Origin: a virus
DNA: 50,248 bases
Strand: one strand, 5' to 3'
Virus record (IMG/VR): IMGVR_UViG_3300022200_000065
Coordinates: 1-50,248 of that record
Shown: positions 6,412-13,780 of the stretch, one piece after another
Numbering within the stretch: the first letter of the stretch is position 1
Layout of the letters: every line of letters starts with the position of its first letter
Made by a program: the position numbers and the translations under genes
The notes under the pieces: model-generated
Database searches by the model: none
What the model was told of the DNA's origin: nothing
What the model saw: only the letters and a program-made list of their open reading frames with translations

Positions 6412-6872
6412 ATCAAACATATTTTAAAGCAAGTCTTGTTCAGGACAAAGATGGTACTAACAGTGTGTGGTTTGACGAATGGCACGTTATTCACGAAACC
6501 AAATGTTTTGTGTTTTGTGTTCCGGCACGTTGGTATAGTCATGCTGGTAACAGCTTCTTTGATTTAAAACGCCTTGAAGGTGATGGAGAATCAAACATAC
6601 AGCTGGCCAAACGTTTCAGTGTACGGGTGAAACGTGTCCATAAACAAAACAGCCGGTTTGCTTTTGCCTCGAAGGAATTAGCCTTTAATCGGTTGAAGTT
6701 TGTTAAGCATTACCATCTAAGTCACCTACGGCACCAGCTTCGTTGTGTTGAGCAATTTGTAAAAGACGCACATGGTAAAAGTTATGCCGAGTATGAACAG
6801 GACCGGTTAAATGAAGCGCTACCGTTGGTATTCGTGTCAGGGCCAGCACCGTGGGAAAGACCAAATGATTAA
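6408..6872 (+). CDS. Unknown basic protein
   Basis: 154 residues, rich in Lys, Arg, His and Phe, no recognised domain. Residues about 65-115 (RFSVRVKRVHKQNSRFAFASKEL, then HLSHLRHQLRC) are strongly basic and could bind nucleic acid. Sits directly behind the C5 methylase with a four-base overlap, so it may be a partner, but this is only context. Confidence 0.65.
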   Translation: MNQTYFKASLVQDKDGTNSVWFDEWHVIHETKCFVFCVPARWYSHAGNSFFDLKRLEGDGESNIQLAKRFSVRVKRVHKQNSRFAFASKELAFNRLKFVKHYHLSHLRHQLRCVEQFVKDAHGKSYAEYEQDRLNEALPLVFVSGPAPWERPND

Positions 6873-7122
6873 GCAATGTTGTGTCTGTGGCACCACCGCC
6901 AGTAACACTGAATATGCTTACTACAACTTTCAAACCTTAAAGGATGTTTATCAGGTGGGGTATCCTGACATCTGTGAAAATTGTTGTCAGTTAGCTAACT
7001 CGTTTGTCAATTACTACGGGTTAAAGAAACCACAGGATAAAGCAAAGTTACACCGATTCTTAATTTCCGGTGTGCTACCGATGCGGGATTATTCAGCATT
7101 AACCAACGCGGGGTATTATTGA
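6865..7122 (+). CDS. Small zinc-finger-like protein
   Basis: 85 residues from the ATG at 6865 (GGGAAAG before it); a start at 6811 is possible but would bury it in the previous gene. Two cysteine pairs, CCVC near residues 4-7 and CENCC near residues 34-38, are spaced like a treble-clef or zinc-ribbon fold. Unknown function; could be a small nucleic-acid or protein-binding adaptor. Confidence 0.65.
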   Translation: MIKQCCVCGTTASNTEYAYYNFQTLKDVYQVGYPDICENCCQLANSFVNYYGLKKPQDKAKLHRFLISGVLPMRDYSALTNAGYY

Positions 7123-7123
7123 A

Positions 7124-7270
7124 ATGAAACCATTAATTAAAAAGATCAACGGTGTATGGTCTGTTTTCGGTAATCCTGAATTTAGTGAAACCAACATAGC
7201 GGCAATGGCCTGGTGCCATACCCGTAACATTCAAGAGGGGAATTACAGTGTCAAAACGAAAGCGTCATAA
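7124..7270 (+). CDS. Very small unknown protein
   Basis: 48 residues (begins MKPLIKKINGVWSVFGNPEF). The ATG follows the previous stop by one base (TGA-A-ATG), and the 3' end overlaps the next gene by 23 bases in another frame. No good Shine-Dalgarno of its own, so translation would be by re-initiation. Composition is like the neighbours, which favours a real gene. Confidence 0.5.
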   Translation: MKPLIKKINGVWSVFGNPEFSETNIAAMAWCHTRNIQEGNYSVKTKAS

Positions 7271-7727
7271 CCCGGTAAAACGGTTAATTACTCAGTCTAA
7301 ACTGGCTGTCAACGATCTGGCATTATCCCTGGTTCAATCTGAAGTTGATGCCGGTGAACCTGGTATACAGTGCCGCAAGTTCGCCACTGGCAGACCGGTA
7401 AATGTCGGTAAGTCGGTTGCTGAAGCATTGAACCGGACAGCGTTTAAGTGGGCAGTGTTACTGATCGTTTGGTCTGAAGAATCAAACGGCAAAACCAGAG
7501 TGGTGACTAAATGGATTCGGTTGGCCAGCGACTACCACCAGTCTGATTTAAATGACTGGCTTAAAGACCAACATAGTGAAATGATACGCGCCGAAGATGC
7601 CAAAGGTAACCGGTACATTGATTGTGGTTGGGTCGGGCTACCTGTGCCGCCAGCATACGTTGATGATGCCACTGATGAAGTATTGAAAGCTAAACTATTG
7701 GACATCATTAATGGCCAAGTTCGATAA
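7248..7727 (+). CDS. Unknown protein
   Basis: 159 residues with a GTG start preceded by a strong AAGAGGGG site, which decides the start. Very basic N terminus (MSKRKRHNPVKRL). A central segment (FKWAVLLIVWSEESNG) is hydrophobic but too short to argue for a membrane span. Overlaps the adenine methylase that follows by 17 bases. Confidence 0.65.
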   Translation: MSKRKRHNPVKRLITQSKLAVNDLALSLVQSEVDAGEPGIQCRKFATGRPVNVGKSVAEALNRTAFKWAVLLIVWSEESNGKTRVVTKWIRLASDYHQSDLNDWLKDQHSEMIRAEDAKGNRYIDCGWVGLPVPPAYVDDATDEVLKAKLLDIINGQVR

Positions 7728-8229
7728 AAACACCTGGCAGACGCCACTGCAGATATTCCAGACACTGAACAACGTGTACCCGATGACTGTGGACACAGCG
7801 GCGAGTGAATTAAACGCACTGCTGCCAGTGTTTATCACCAGGGAAATGGACAGCCTTGCGTTACCGTGGCGTATGTTCACCCCAGCTGGTTCATACGTCT
7901 GGAACAATCCGCCTTACAACAATATAAGCCCCTGGGTATATAAAGCTGCCAAAGAGCAGCGTAGCCACGTTGGTACTGTGCAGCTGGTGTTTAACGACCC
8001 ATCTGCCAGCTGGTATATAGCTGCTTATCAATCCTGCTGCGAAATGTGGCATGTGGTAGGGGGTCGAGTATCGTTCATCAACCCGGCCACCGGTAAACGT
8101 GTTTCAGGCAATAATCGGGGTAGCCTGATATTCATCTGGCACCCGATCAGCACCAGGCAAGATGCCCCACTTATCCGACACGTAACCCGTGATTCCCTCA
8201 TGTCTGCAAATAAACCTGTGTTTTTGTAA
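7711..8229 (+). CDS. Phage DNA N6-adenine methyltransferase (Dam-like)
   Basis: 172 residues, the usual size of the phage Dam family. Methylates adenine N6 in DNA with S-adenosylmethionine. The catalytic NPPY is at residues 66-69 (VWNNPPYNNISPW), and the N-terminal WQTPLQIFQTLN is the family hallmark. The C-terminal GGRVSFINPATGKRVSGNNRG segment also fits this family. With the C5 methylase 1.3 kb upstream it gives the phage two base modifications, most simply for anti-restriction. Confidence 0.9.
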   Translation: MAKFDKNTWQTPLQIFQTLNNVYPMTVDTAASELNALLPVFITREMDSLALPWRMFTPAGSYVWNNPPYNNISPWVYKAAKEQRSHVGTVQLVFNDPSASWYIAAYQSCCEMWHVVGGRVSFINPATGKRVSGNNRGSLIFIWHPISTRQDAPLIRHVTRDSLMSANKPVFL

Positions 8230-8237
8230 TTTAATAT

Positions 8238-8266
8238 TTGACATTACATTCAGTTCTGATAAGTTT
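8238..8266 (+). promoter_or_regulatory. Possible internal promoter
   Basis: A perfect -35 TTGACA (8238-8243) lies in a 72-bp AT-rich gap before the next gene, but the matching -10 at 17 bp (AAGTTT) is poor. It may give extra transcription of the 8302 and ParB-like genes. Confidence 0.3.
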
Positions 8267-8301
8267 GTATTGTCACTTAACGAACCACAGGAACTGACGA
8301 A

Positions 8302-8520
8302 ATGAGCAGAACACTGAAAGACCTGCTTGCTAAAAACCCATCGGTGCCGTCGCACGAGTGTATCTGTTCGCAATTCTCTAAAGACGAACGAGGTATGTTG
8401 GAACGTCGTTCACAAGCGTTGGTTGATGATTCTGCAACCAATACCATGATCGCTGTTCATGATACCCAGTGGGTGAAAAACCCATTACCACCATTTACTG
8501 TATACAACAAAGTTCAATAA
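8302..8520 (+). CDS. Unknown small protein
   Basis: 72 residues, unrecognised. Its leader CACAGGAACTGACGAA-ATG is nearly repeated before the ParB-like gene at 8536, suggesting a duplicated ribosome binding site. Soluble; two cysteines near residues 20-22 (CIC). Confidence 0.65.
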   Translation: MSRTLKDLLAKNPSVPSHECICSQFSKDERGMLERRSQALVDDSATNTMIAVHDTQWVKNPLPPFTVYNKVQ

Positions 8521-8535
8521 CACAGGACTAACGAA

Positions 8536-9297
8536 ATGAGCAAGATTGAAGGTGTAACACTTAACAGCACGTATGCCAAACAGGGTGCTGAACTGGGTAT
8601 CAAGGTAAACAAAACCTTCCTGGTGCCGGTAGAACACATCTACATTGAACCAGGGTTTAACATTCGTGATCTAGACCCTGAACACGTTGAAGCAATCCGC
8701 CAAGGTTACGACGCTGGCCAGCCTATTCCACCAATCACCGTTAAGACCACACCGCAAGGTTTCAAAGTGCTGGACGGTCATCACCGTTATTCAGCAGCCC
8801 AGTTAGCTGGTGTTACCCGCATTGAATGTAAAGAGTTTGCCGGTACTGATGCTGATATCGTGGCGCTGATGGTGACATCATCACAGGGTAAAAACTTATC
8901 ACCCATTGAACGTGGTCGTGCTTATCAGCGTCTGATTAATATGGGTCGTGACGTTGCTGAAATCGCCCAGCTGGTTAAACGTAGTCGTGCCGATGTTGAT
9001 AATCATTTGTTGTTAATGAGCGCCGGTGATGTTGTGTTAAAGGCCGTCAATGCTGGTGTTGTTGGTTCATCTGCTGTTGTGGCTGAACTGCGTAAATCAG
9101 GTGCTGAAGGTGTGGCCACCGTTGAAGCTGCTGTGAAGGTAGCCACCGAACAGGGTAAAAAGGTTAAACCAGCTGATTTAAACCCATTCACTAAAGCAGA
9201 CATCACCCGCGTTATGGAAATCCTGTGTGGTATGAATGCTGCTGGGTTACCTGCTGAACTGGGCGCACTAATCAATAAATACCGTGGGGTGGTGTGA
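8536..9297 (+). CDS. ParB-like nuclease-domain protein
   Basis: 253 residues. Residues about 30-110 form a ParB/Sulfiredoxin-type domain: LVPVEHIYIEPGFNIR, then PPITVKTTPQGFKVLDG and the phosphate-binding box GHHRYSAAQLAG (81-92), a variant of the GERRYRA box. A helical DNA-binding part with NLSPIERGRAYQRLINMGRD and an HTH-like VAEIAQLVKRSRADVDNHLLL follows. In phages such proteins act as CTP-dependent DNA binders, nucleases or regulators. No ParA is present, so plasmid-like partition is unlikely. Confidence 0.85.
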   Translation: MSKIEGVTLNSTYAKQGAELGIKVNKTFLVPVEHIYIEPGFNIRDLDPEHVEAIRQGYDAGQPIPPITVKTTPQGFKVLDGHHRYSAAQLAGVTRIECKEFAGTDADIVALMVTSSQGKNLSPIERGRAYQRLINMGRDVAEIAQLVKRSRADVDNHLLLMSAGDVVLKAVNAGVVGSSAVVAELRKSGAEGVATVEAAVKVATEQGKKVKPADLNPFTKADITRVMEILCGMNAAGLPAELGALINKYRGVV

Positions 9298-9722
9298 TGC
9301 AAACAGGTCGTGAAGAAAAAGTGATCATTGGTAGTACACCATCACACTATTACAATGCAATGTGTGGTTGCCCAGATTGCCGCAAATTTCGTGATGGCGG
9401 CGGTAACAATTGGTGGGATTTGCAACGCGAACCAAACCACCAGGCCCGAATGGAACAATTAGAACAAAAGGTATTCCGTGAATTAGTTCTGGAAAATGTA
9501 ATTGTTCGCGCTGTCACCGACCACGGTCATTATAACAGCCTGACGCAATACGACATGCTTTTAGAAATGGTGGTTGCACTTGCTGAAACAAACAAACAGC
9601 TGACTGACCAGATTATTCAAGGCTATTCGATGATGCCGAAACCGATGGTTATCCACTGCACACCCGAGCAAGCTGCACTGTTGATGCAACCAGGTGAAAT
9701 TAAACGGATGGATGATTTATGA
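9297..9722 (+). CDS. Unknown protein with Cys-rich N terminus
   Basis: 141 residues from the ATG at 9297, which overlaps the ParB stop (TGATG). A cysteine motif CGCPDC lies near residues 23-28, followed by NNWWDLQREPNHQ and a predicted helical region. Function unknown. The helical part shares its style (NKQLTDQI) with the next gene (NKQLVAQI), so the two may be paralogous or interact. Confidence 0.65.
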   Translation: MQTGREEKVIIGSTPSHYYNAMCGCPDCRKFRDGGGNNWWDLQREPNHQARMEQLEQKVFRELVLENVIVRAVTDHGHYNSLTQYDMLLEMVVALAETNKQLTDQIIQGYSMMPKPMVIHCTPEQAALLMQPGEIKRMDDL

Positions 9723-10360
9723 ATAAGCGTACCCCTGTACAATTCCGCCGCCAGCTTTTAGAAGTGTTGCGGAAAATCCGTGATGAAGGTCCAGCGTTTC
9801 CAGAGTTTGGGCTATTTCGTAACATTGATGAAATGATTAAAACCACAATGATTGTTGAATCAATCGTGATTGATGTCCTTATCAATCGTTCTGGTGGTGT
9901 CAACAGAACCAGTTGGGTTGGTGATGTTTGGAAAAATCCTCACATGTTAAGTGTTATGCACAAAATGATTAGTTTTATTGAAAACGAACATCATTATTTG
10001 TGGATGAAACCAAGTCGGCGCGAATTGCAGCAAACTGAAAATATGCTGTTGAAAAAAGAAGTGGTTCAGCTAGAACAAACCAACAAACAGTTAGTTGCAC
10101 AAATTGAACTGCTTCAGTCTGCAATTAACAAAAACTGTGTTAGTCCTGATGGTGAGGTTGTGCCTGACTGGGTTGCTGAATTGGACCTGTCTAAAACAAA
10201 CGCTTTACGGATTGTTGAGGGCAAAGCGGTAATTGCAGCAGTGAAATATTGTAACCGGCATTTGGCGTTTCTTGGTGGTTGTAGTGGTGGTGCGGTACAA
10301 GAGGTTGTAACCGTTGCCGAGTTAATTAATTACGCAGAACTTTTGGAAGGTGGTTTATGA
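9719..10360 (+). CDS. Unknown coiled-coil protein
   Basis: 213 residues, unrecognised. A probable coiled coil covers about residues 105-145 (ENMLLKKEVVQLEQTNKQLV). ATGA overlaps tie it to both neighbours. Confidence 0.65.
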   Translation: MNKRTPVQFRRQLLEVLRKIRDEGPAFPEFGLFRNIDEMIKTTMIVESIVIDVLINRSGGVNRTSWVGDVWKNPHMLSVMHKMISFIENEHHYLWMKPSRRELQQTENMLLKKEVVQLEQTNKQLVAQIELLQSAINKNCVSPDGEVVPDWVAELDLSKTNALRIVEGKAVIAAVKYCNRHLAFLGGCSGGAVQEVVTVAELINYAELLEGGL

Positions 10361-10929
10361 CCTACGTAAACACAGAAGAAATACGCCGTGCAGCATCAAC
10401 AGCACAATCTGCGGCAAATGATATGTGTCGTGCTGCTGGCACCGCTGAAGAAGCAGCCAGGTCATTACGGTGCCTGTTTGAAGAAGGTTACGGTAGTCCT
10501 GCACTGGAACTGCTTGAGCTATTGCGTAACCAAGATCGTGATTTAAGACACGAAAACCAGCAACTAAGCGCCGAGTTAGACGCTCTTGGTAAACTGTTAC
10601 CAGGTACGATGTATATGGACCCACCGGACGGCGGTTCACCCACTATCGGCGAACAGATCACCCGTATGATTGCTGACTTACAAAACCAGAAGGTTGAACT
10701 AGTGGCGCAAAACGGCGAATTGGGTAGATTATTGAAAGCTGCGGAACACCAGACCGCAAAGTTAACACTGATTGCTTTGGGTGAAATTAGTCTGCTTGAC
10801 GTTGAGGCTGCTGCTGGTCGTGCTGGGTATATTGAAGCTACAGGTATTGACTGGGAGCAATACACTGTTTCTGAAATTGAACAATCAGCAGACGAATACG
10901 CCGAAAGCGTTAAGGCTGGTAAACGATGA
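10357..10929 (+). CDS. Unknown coiled-coil protein
   Basis: 190 residues. Helical, Ala- and Glu-rich, with likely coiled coils at about 45-70 (LRNQDRDLRHENQQLSAEL) and 95-130 (DLQNQKVELVAQNGELGRLL). Similar in style to the preceding gene. Function unknown. Confidence 0.65.
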   Translation: MTYVNTEEIRRAASTAQSAANDMCRAAGTAEEAARSLRCLFEEGYGSPALELLELLRNQDRDLRHENQQLSAELDALGKLLPGTMYMDPPDGGSPTIGEQITRMIADLQNQKVELVAQNGELGRLLKAAEHQTAKLTLIALGEISLLDVEAAAGRAGYIEATGIDWEQYTVSEIEQSADEYAESVKAGKR

Positions 10930-11180
10930 TCAAACTAACTGAACAACAAATCGCAGTATTTGGCCGACCAAACTTCCTTTGTTCTGGTGTAGCTAAGTTA
11001 TTAATCAGTCACGGGCTGTATGAGCGTGGCCCAAATAAAGCAGAATATGAACAGGCTGTCTGTATCCATTGGACATCTGAACTGCTTCGGGAACATGGTG
11101 ATAACTGGCGTGATGCTGCTCAACATATTCTGGATGATTTGGAAGCAACTAAACCAGAGGTGAGTGATGGTAATTTATAA
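10926..11180 (+). CDS. Conserved small phage protein
   Basis: 84 residues. The pattern FGRPNFLCSGVAKLL ... KAEYEQAVCIHW ... EHGDNWRDAAQHIL matches from memory a family of uncharacterised proteins in many proteobacterial phages. No enzymatic motif seen. Overlaps the previous gene by 4 bases and the next by 14. Confidence 0.7.
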   Translation: MIKLTEQQIAVFGRPNFLCSGVAKLLISHGLYERGPNKAEYEQAVCIHWTSELLREHGDNWRDAAQHILDDLEATKPEVSDGNL

Positions 11181-11343
11181 AGGTTTAAATCCTACAATCA
11201 CAATCATGCGAAATGAGCCAGTTGTAGCGTCAATCCATCTGGTTAAAAAAACCAAGGGCAAGCAGCCTCGAAATATTCAAGTTGTCAGACCAATCAGCGG
11301 GTTTACAGACCGTAAGATTTTCATTGAATTAACAGCAAGGTGA
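11167..11343 (+). CDS. Small basic protein ending at a suspicious TGA
   Basis: 58 residues, basic (SIHLVKKTKGKQPRNIQVV). GAGGTG precedes the ATG. Its TGA stop (11341-11343) is followed in the same frame by 21 sense codons reading VITLDDDGTYRRVHSSNIVKE, which look like natural coding. Either the gene has an in-frame nonsense codon that removed its C terminus, or a separate tiny gene starts there with GTG. Unknown function. Confidence 0.55.
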   Translation: MVIYKGLNPTITIMRNEPVVASIHLVKKTKGKQPRNIQVVRPISGFTDRKIFIELTAR

Positions 11344-11409
11344 GTGATCACCCTGGATGACGATGGTACATATCGCCGGGTACACAGTTCAAATATTGTA
11401 AAGGAATAA
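11344..11409 (+). CDS. Possible 21-residue ORF or orphaned C terminus
   Basis: Begins with GTG directly after the TGA of the 58-residue gene and in the same frame, with AAGG 8 bases before it. Encodes LDDDGTYRRVHSSNIVKE-type sequence that looks like the end of a longer protein. Treated as a likely continuation of the upstream reading frame. Confidence 0.35.
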   Translation: MITLDDDGTYRRVHSSNIVKE

Positions 11410-11415
11410 TAAATA

Positions 11416-11535
11416 ATGCCGCGTTACAACGATAAATCAATCAAGGAACGGGTCTGTTTTGTCACACTGTGGGTGTGCATTGTTGTAACAGGTTTCAAAA
11501 TAACATCGGGGCTAATATCATGCCTTTTATTTTAA
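11416..11535 (+). CDS. Small membrane protein
   Basis: 39 residues: a charged N terminus (MPRYNDKSIKERV) followed by one membrane helix (FVTLWVCIVVTGFKITSG). AAGGA lies 12 bases upstream of the ATG. Overlaps the next tiny membrane ORF by 16 bases. Confidence 0.5.
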   Translation: MPRYNDKSIKERVCFVTLWVCIVVTGFKITSGLISCLLF

Positions 11536-11591
11536 CAATCTTGGTTATTATATTAATAATCAAACTCTTAGATAGTGGTAAAAAACCATGA
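11520..11591 (+). CDS. Very small membrane protein
   Basis: 23 residues, MPFILTILVIILIIKLLDSGKKP, a single hydrophobic helix with a basic end. It starts inside the preceding ORF (GGGG site before the ATG) and its stop overlaps the next ATG (ATGA). The overlap pattern argues that it is translated. Confidence 0.45.
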   Translation: MPFILTILVIILIIKLLDSGKKP

Positions 11592-12004
11592 ACAACCTTC
11601 AATCTGATTTTCATCAAAAGGCCGAAAAGTGTCTGAGCAAAAAACAGCTTAGTCTGGTGATGGGTTTTTTCCGTACCGTTACCGAACCACTAGAAGCTGA
11701 AGTGCGTCAAGCCCGGTTATCACTGCAGAATAACCAGCACATTGTTAAACAGCTGGAATTAGCCTGTATGGTACGTGATGACTTGACTGCAACAGCTATC
11801 AAAGCTAATGAATATTGCCAGGTAAACCATATCGGTAAAATTGGTGATGTTGCTACACTGGCCCTAATAACTGATCATCAAGTAATAGCAGAACAACGTG
11901 ACGCATTGCAAACTGCGTTACTCGCGCTTGCTGATGGTGTGTTATCAAGTCATCCTGATTTACACGTTAATGCACTTAAAATAGTTCAAACGTTAAGGTC
12001 ATAA
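11588..12004 (+). CDS. Unknown helical protein
   Basis: 138 residues, mostly helical, possible coiled coil around residues 35-65 (EPLEAEVRQARLSLQNNQ). No family recognised. ATGA overlap with the preceding small membrane ORF. Confidence 0.65.
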   Translation: MNNLQSDFHQKAEKCLSKKQLSLVMGFFRTVTEPLEAEVRQARLSLQNNQHIVKQLELACMVRDDLTATAIKANEYCQVNHIGKIGDVATLALITDHQVIAEQRDALQTALLALADGVLSSHPDLHVNALKIVQTLRS

Positions 12005-12006
12005 CC

Positions 12007-12249
12007 ATGAATGTGATAGAGCAACTACGACTTGAGGTACGTAAACAGTGGGATGCTGCCCACGATTTTAAATGTAACCGGCGTTGTGCTTGTGAATCAT
12101 TTGGTAAAAAAGGAACCCGTTGTAAATATCCACCACCAGAGATTTTAAACAATGACCAAACCAATCAACCCACCGACACCAAGACCGAAAGCACCACCGA
12201 TTTCGCGGGACGGCGAACCGAAAATAATTCACCATATGACAAATACTGA
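12007..12249 (+). CDS. Unknown small Cys-rich protein
   Basis: 80 residues. Residues 20-40 (FKCNRRCACESFGKKGTRC) have four cysteines and many basic residues, suggesting a small metal-binding fold. The last third is low-complexity and polar and is overlapped for 98 bases by the next gene in another frame, so the functional part is likely the N-terminal 50 residues. Confidence 0.55.
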   Translation: MNVIEQLRLEVRKQWDAAHDFKCNRRCACESFGKKGTRCKYPPPEILNNDQTNQPTDTKTESTTDFAGRRTENNSPYDKY

Positions 12250-12397
12250 ATTATCGGCGGCAATTGAACGGACAAATAACCAATTGACCAATGCTAAAGA
12301 CTGCAGCCCACATATGGGTGTTTTGTCTGGTCACTTAAACTTTCTACTTGAAATCGAAGCAGAGAGGGCAGCAGCATGGCGTCTAAACGCAGGTTAA
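12152..12397 (+). CDS. Unknown small protein overlapping its neighbour
   Basis: 81 residues from an ATG at 12152 with GAG upstream. The first 28 residues are Pro-rich (INPPTPRPKAPPIS); an alternative ATG at 12236 would remove them and most of the overlap, but lacks a ribosome site. The helical remainder (NTELSAAIERTNNQL) looks like ordinary protein. Unknown function. Confidence 0.55.
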   Translation: MTKPINPPTPRPKAPPISRDGEPKIIHHMTNTELSAAIERTNNQLTNAKDCSPHMGVLSGHLNFLLEIEAERAAAWRLNAG

Positions 12398-12594
12398 GGC
12401 GCAAACAATGTGAAGGTAAGGCAAAGCACACCACAAACGATTTCGCGCTGGTAGAGTTGCAGCGGCTGCGTAAAAAGGGTGTTGGTGGTCAGTTCAACAT
12501 TTACAAATGTACCCACTGTGGATTTTTCCACATCGGCCACGCAACAGGCCGCAACGGGTTAGGTTCAGGATTTCAATTCGGAGGTAAACACTAA
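12376..12594 (+). CDS. Small zinc-ribbon phage protein
   Basis: 72 residues, basic N terminus (MASKRRLRRKQCEGKAKH) and a YKCTHCGFFHIGH motif near residues 45-57. This layout of CEGK...H, L..KG..., CxxC, H-x-GH is a family I know from many phages as an uncharacterised zinc-ribbon. Probably binds nucleic acid or a protein partner. TAATG overlap with the next gene. Confidence 0.7.
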   Translation: MASKRRLRRKQCEGKAKHTTNDFALVELQRLRKKGVGGQFNIYKCTHCGFFHIGHATGRNGLGSGFQFGGKH

Positions 12595-12965
12595 TGTTAG
12601 CGATGATGCTTAAATCAAAAAGTACCTGGCAAGGTAAAGTGCAACAAGATTTGTCAATGACCATTCACCCGGACGATACTGGTCACTTGCATATCTGTAT
12701 TTTGGGTTATGACCAAACCAGTGCTGGTCAGTTACAAATCGACATGGACCCGTTAACCATTGAAGAAGGTGAAGAATTAATTCAGTACCTTCAAACCAGA
12801 ATTAACCAGGCTAAGCAGATTAAACGTGAAACTGCTATGCAAGCAAAACCACAACAAGTTTACAGGTCTGGTGATGCGTTTCCACCACAAGCAATACCGA
12901 TGCCACCAGCACCACCTGTCCCAGCGCATGACGCACCATATCAACCAGGAATAATTAAACCATGA
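12594..12965 (+). CDS. Unknown protein with Pro-rich tail
   Basis: 123 residues. The N-terminal 80 residues look folded (HLHICILGYDQTSAGQLQID, EEGEELIQYLQTRI), the C-terminal 35 are Pro-rich (PPQAIPMPPAPPVPAH). Not recognised. Overlaps dut by 4 bases. Confidence 0.65.
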   Translation: MLAMMLKSKSTWQGKVQQDLSMTIHPDDTGHLHICILGYDQTSAGQLQIDMDPLTIEEGEELIQYLQTRINQAKQIKRETAMQAKPQQVYRSGDAFPPQAIPMPPAPPVPAHDAPYQPGIIKP

Positions 12966-13342
12966 CACTACAACACAAAACAATGCACAGCGCCGGTGCT
13001 GACTTATCAGCCACTAAGAAAGTCATCGTACCTGGTTACGCCACGGTACTGGTGCCAACCGGTGAACGTATGCCCAAAGATACACCTGCTGGGTTTTTCG
13101 GTATGTTAACGCTTCGGTCATCCGTGGCGCTGAAAACATCATTATTTTTGAAAAATGGTGTGGGTATCATTGACCGGGACTACCCTGATGAAATCATGGT
13201 GATGGTCTGCAACATAAGTCCTGAAGATTACGTGATTGAACAGGGTGATCGGATTGCACAACTGATTATCGTGCCATACATCTACGCTGGCGCTGTTCTG
13301 GACGTAACCAGGTCTGGTGGCTTCGGGTCAACAGATAAATGA
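12962..13342 (+). CDS. dut: dUTP diphosphatase
   Basis: 126 residues, a trimeric-type dUTPase of slightly short length. Hydrolyses dUTP to dUMP and pyrophosphate, keeping uracil out of phage DNA and feeding thymidylate synthesis. All five motifs are visible: AGADL (11-15), RSS (52-54), NGVGIIDRDYPDEI (65-78, with the base-binding residues), GDRIAQL (95-101) and the C-terminal RSGGFGST (117-124). ATGA overlaps on both sides. Confidence 0.95.
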   Translation: MTLQHKTMHSAGADLSATKKVIVPGYATVLVPTGERMPKDTPAGFFGMLTLRSSVALKTSLFLKNGVGIIDRDYPDEIMVMVCNISPEDYVIEQGDRIAQLIIVPYIYAGAVLDVTRSGGFGSTDK

Positions 13343-13623
13343 AGGTAGTCACCCAGGGGAGTCAGTCAGCAGCAAGGCTGGCTCTTTTGCTACGGTTTAC
13401 CAAGATAGACAGCGAGGACATGATCGACGCCTTGAATGATTATCTAGTGAAGGGGTTGGCCAGTAGCACTGCTGCAGATATAAACGGGGTAGACCGGGCG
13501 AACTTAAACCGGGCTGTCAACACAATCAACGACGCTGCCATAGTTGTTGAGGAAATTAAAAACCTTGATTACCAGGGTAGTTATTTGAGTCACTTAAAGG
13601 ACAATTCTGATGCAAAAAGTTGA
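13339..13623 (+). CDS. Small HTH protein, KorA/TrfB- or PapB-like
   Basis: 94 residues. Residues about 30-60 (ALNDYLVKGLASSTAADI and GVDRANLNRAVNTIN) have the helix-turn-helix layout of KorA/TrfB and PapB-type regulators. Starts by ATGA overlap with dut, but the first 26 codons cover a terminator-like hairpin (13362-13388), so translation might instead begin at Met27. A candidate for the regulator of the ACTGTT dyads, though nothing links them directly. Confidence 0.65.
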   Translation: MKVVTQGSQSAARLALLLRFTKIDSEDMIDALNDYLVKGLASSTAADINGVDRANLNRAVNTINDAAIVVEEIKNLDYQGSYLSHLKDNSDAKS

Positions 13624-13780
13624 ACAAGTCATGAAGCTGGAAAAGCACACGAAAAACACCGTGGTTTACACTGCTGGTGGTGATGCTGCAGTACCCACGC
13701 TGTACATCAAAAAAGATGCCCTAGGTACACCAGCACCATCAACAATCACAGTAACGATTAAGGTGTTCGGGGATGCGTAA
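13610..13780 (+). CDS. Small conserved phage protein
   Basis: 56 residues. MKLEKHTKNTVVYTAGG ... TLYIKKDALG ... ITVTIKVF matches from memory a short protein family of unknown function that recurs in many tailed phages. Overlaps its neighbours by 14 and 8 bases. Confidence 0.65.
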   Translation: MQKVEQVMKLEKHTKNTVVYTAGGDAAVPTLYIKKDALGTPAPSTITVTIKVFGDA

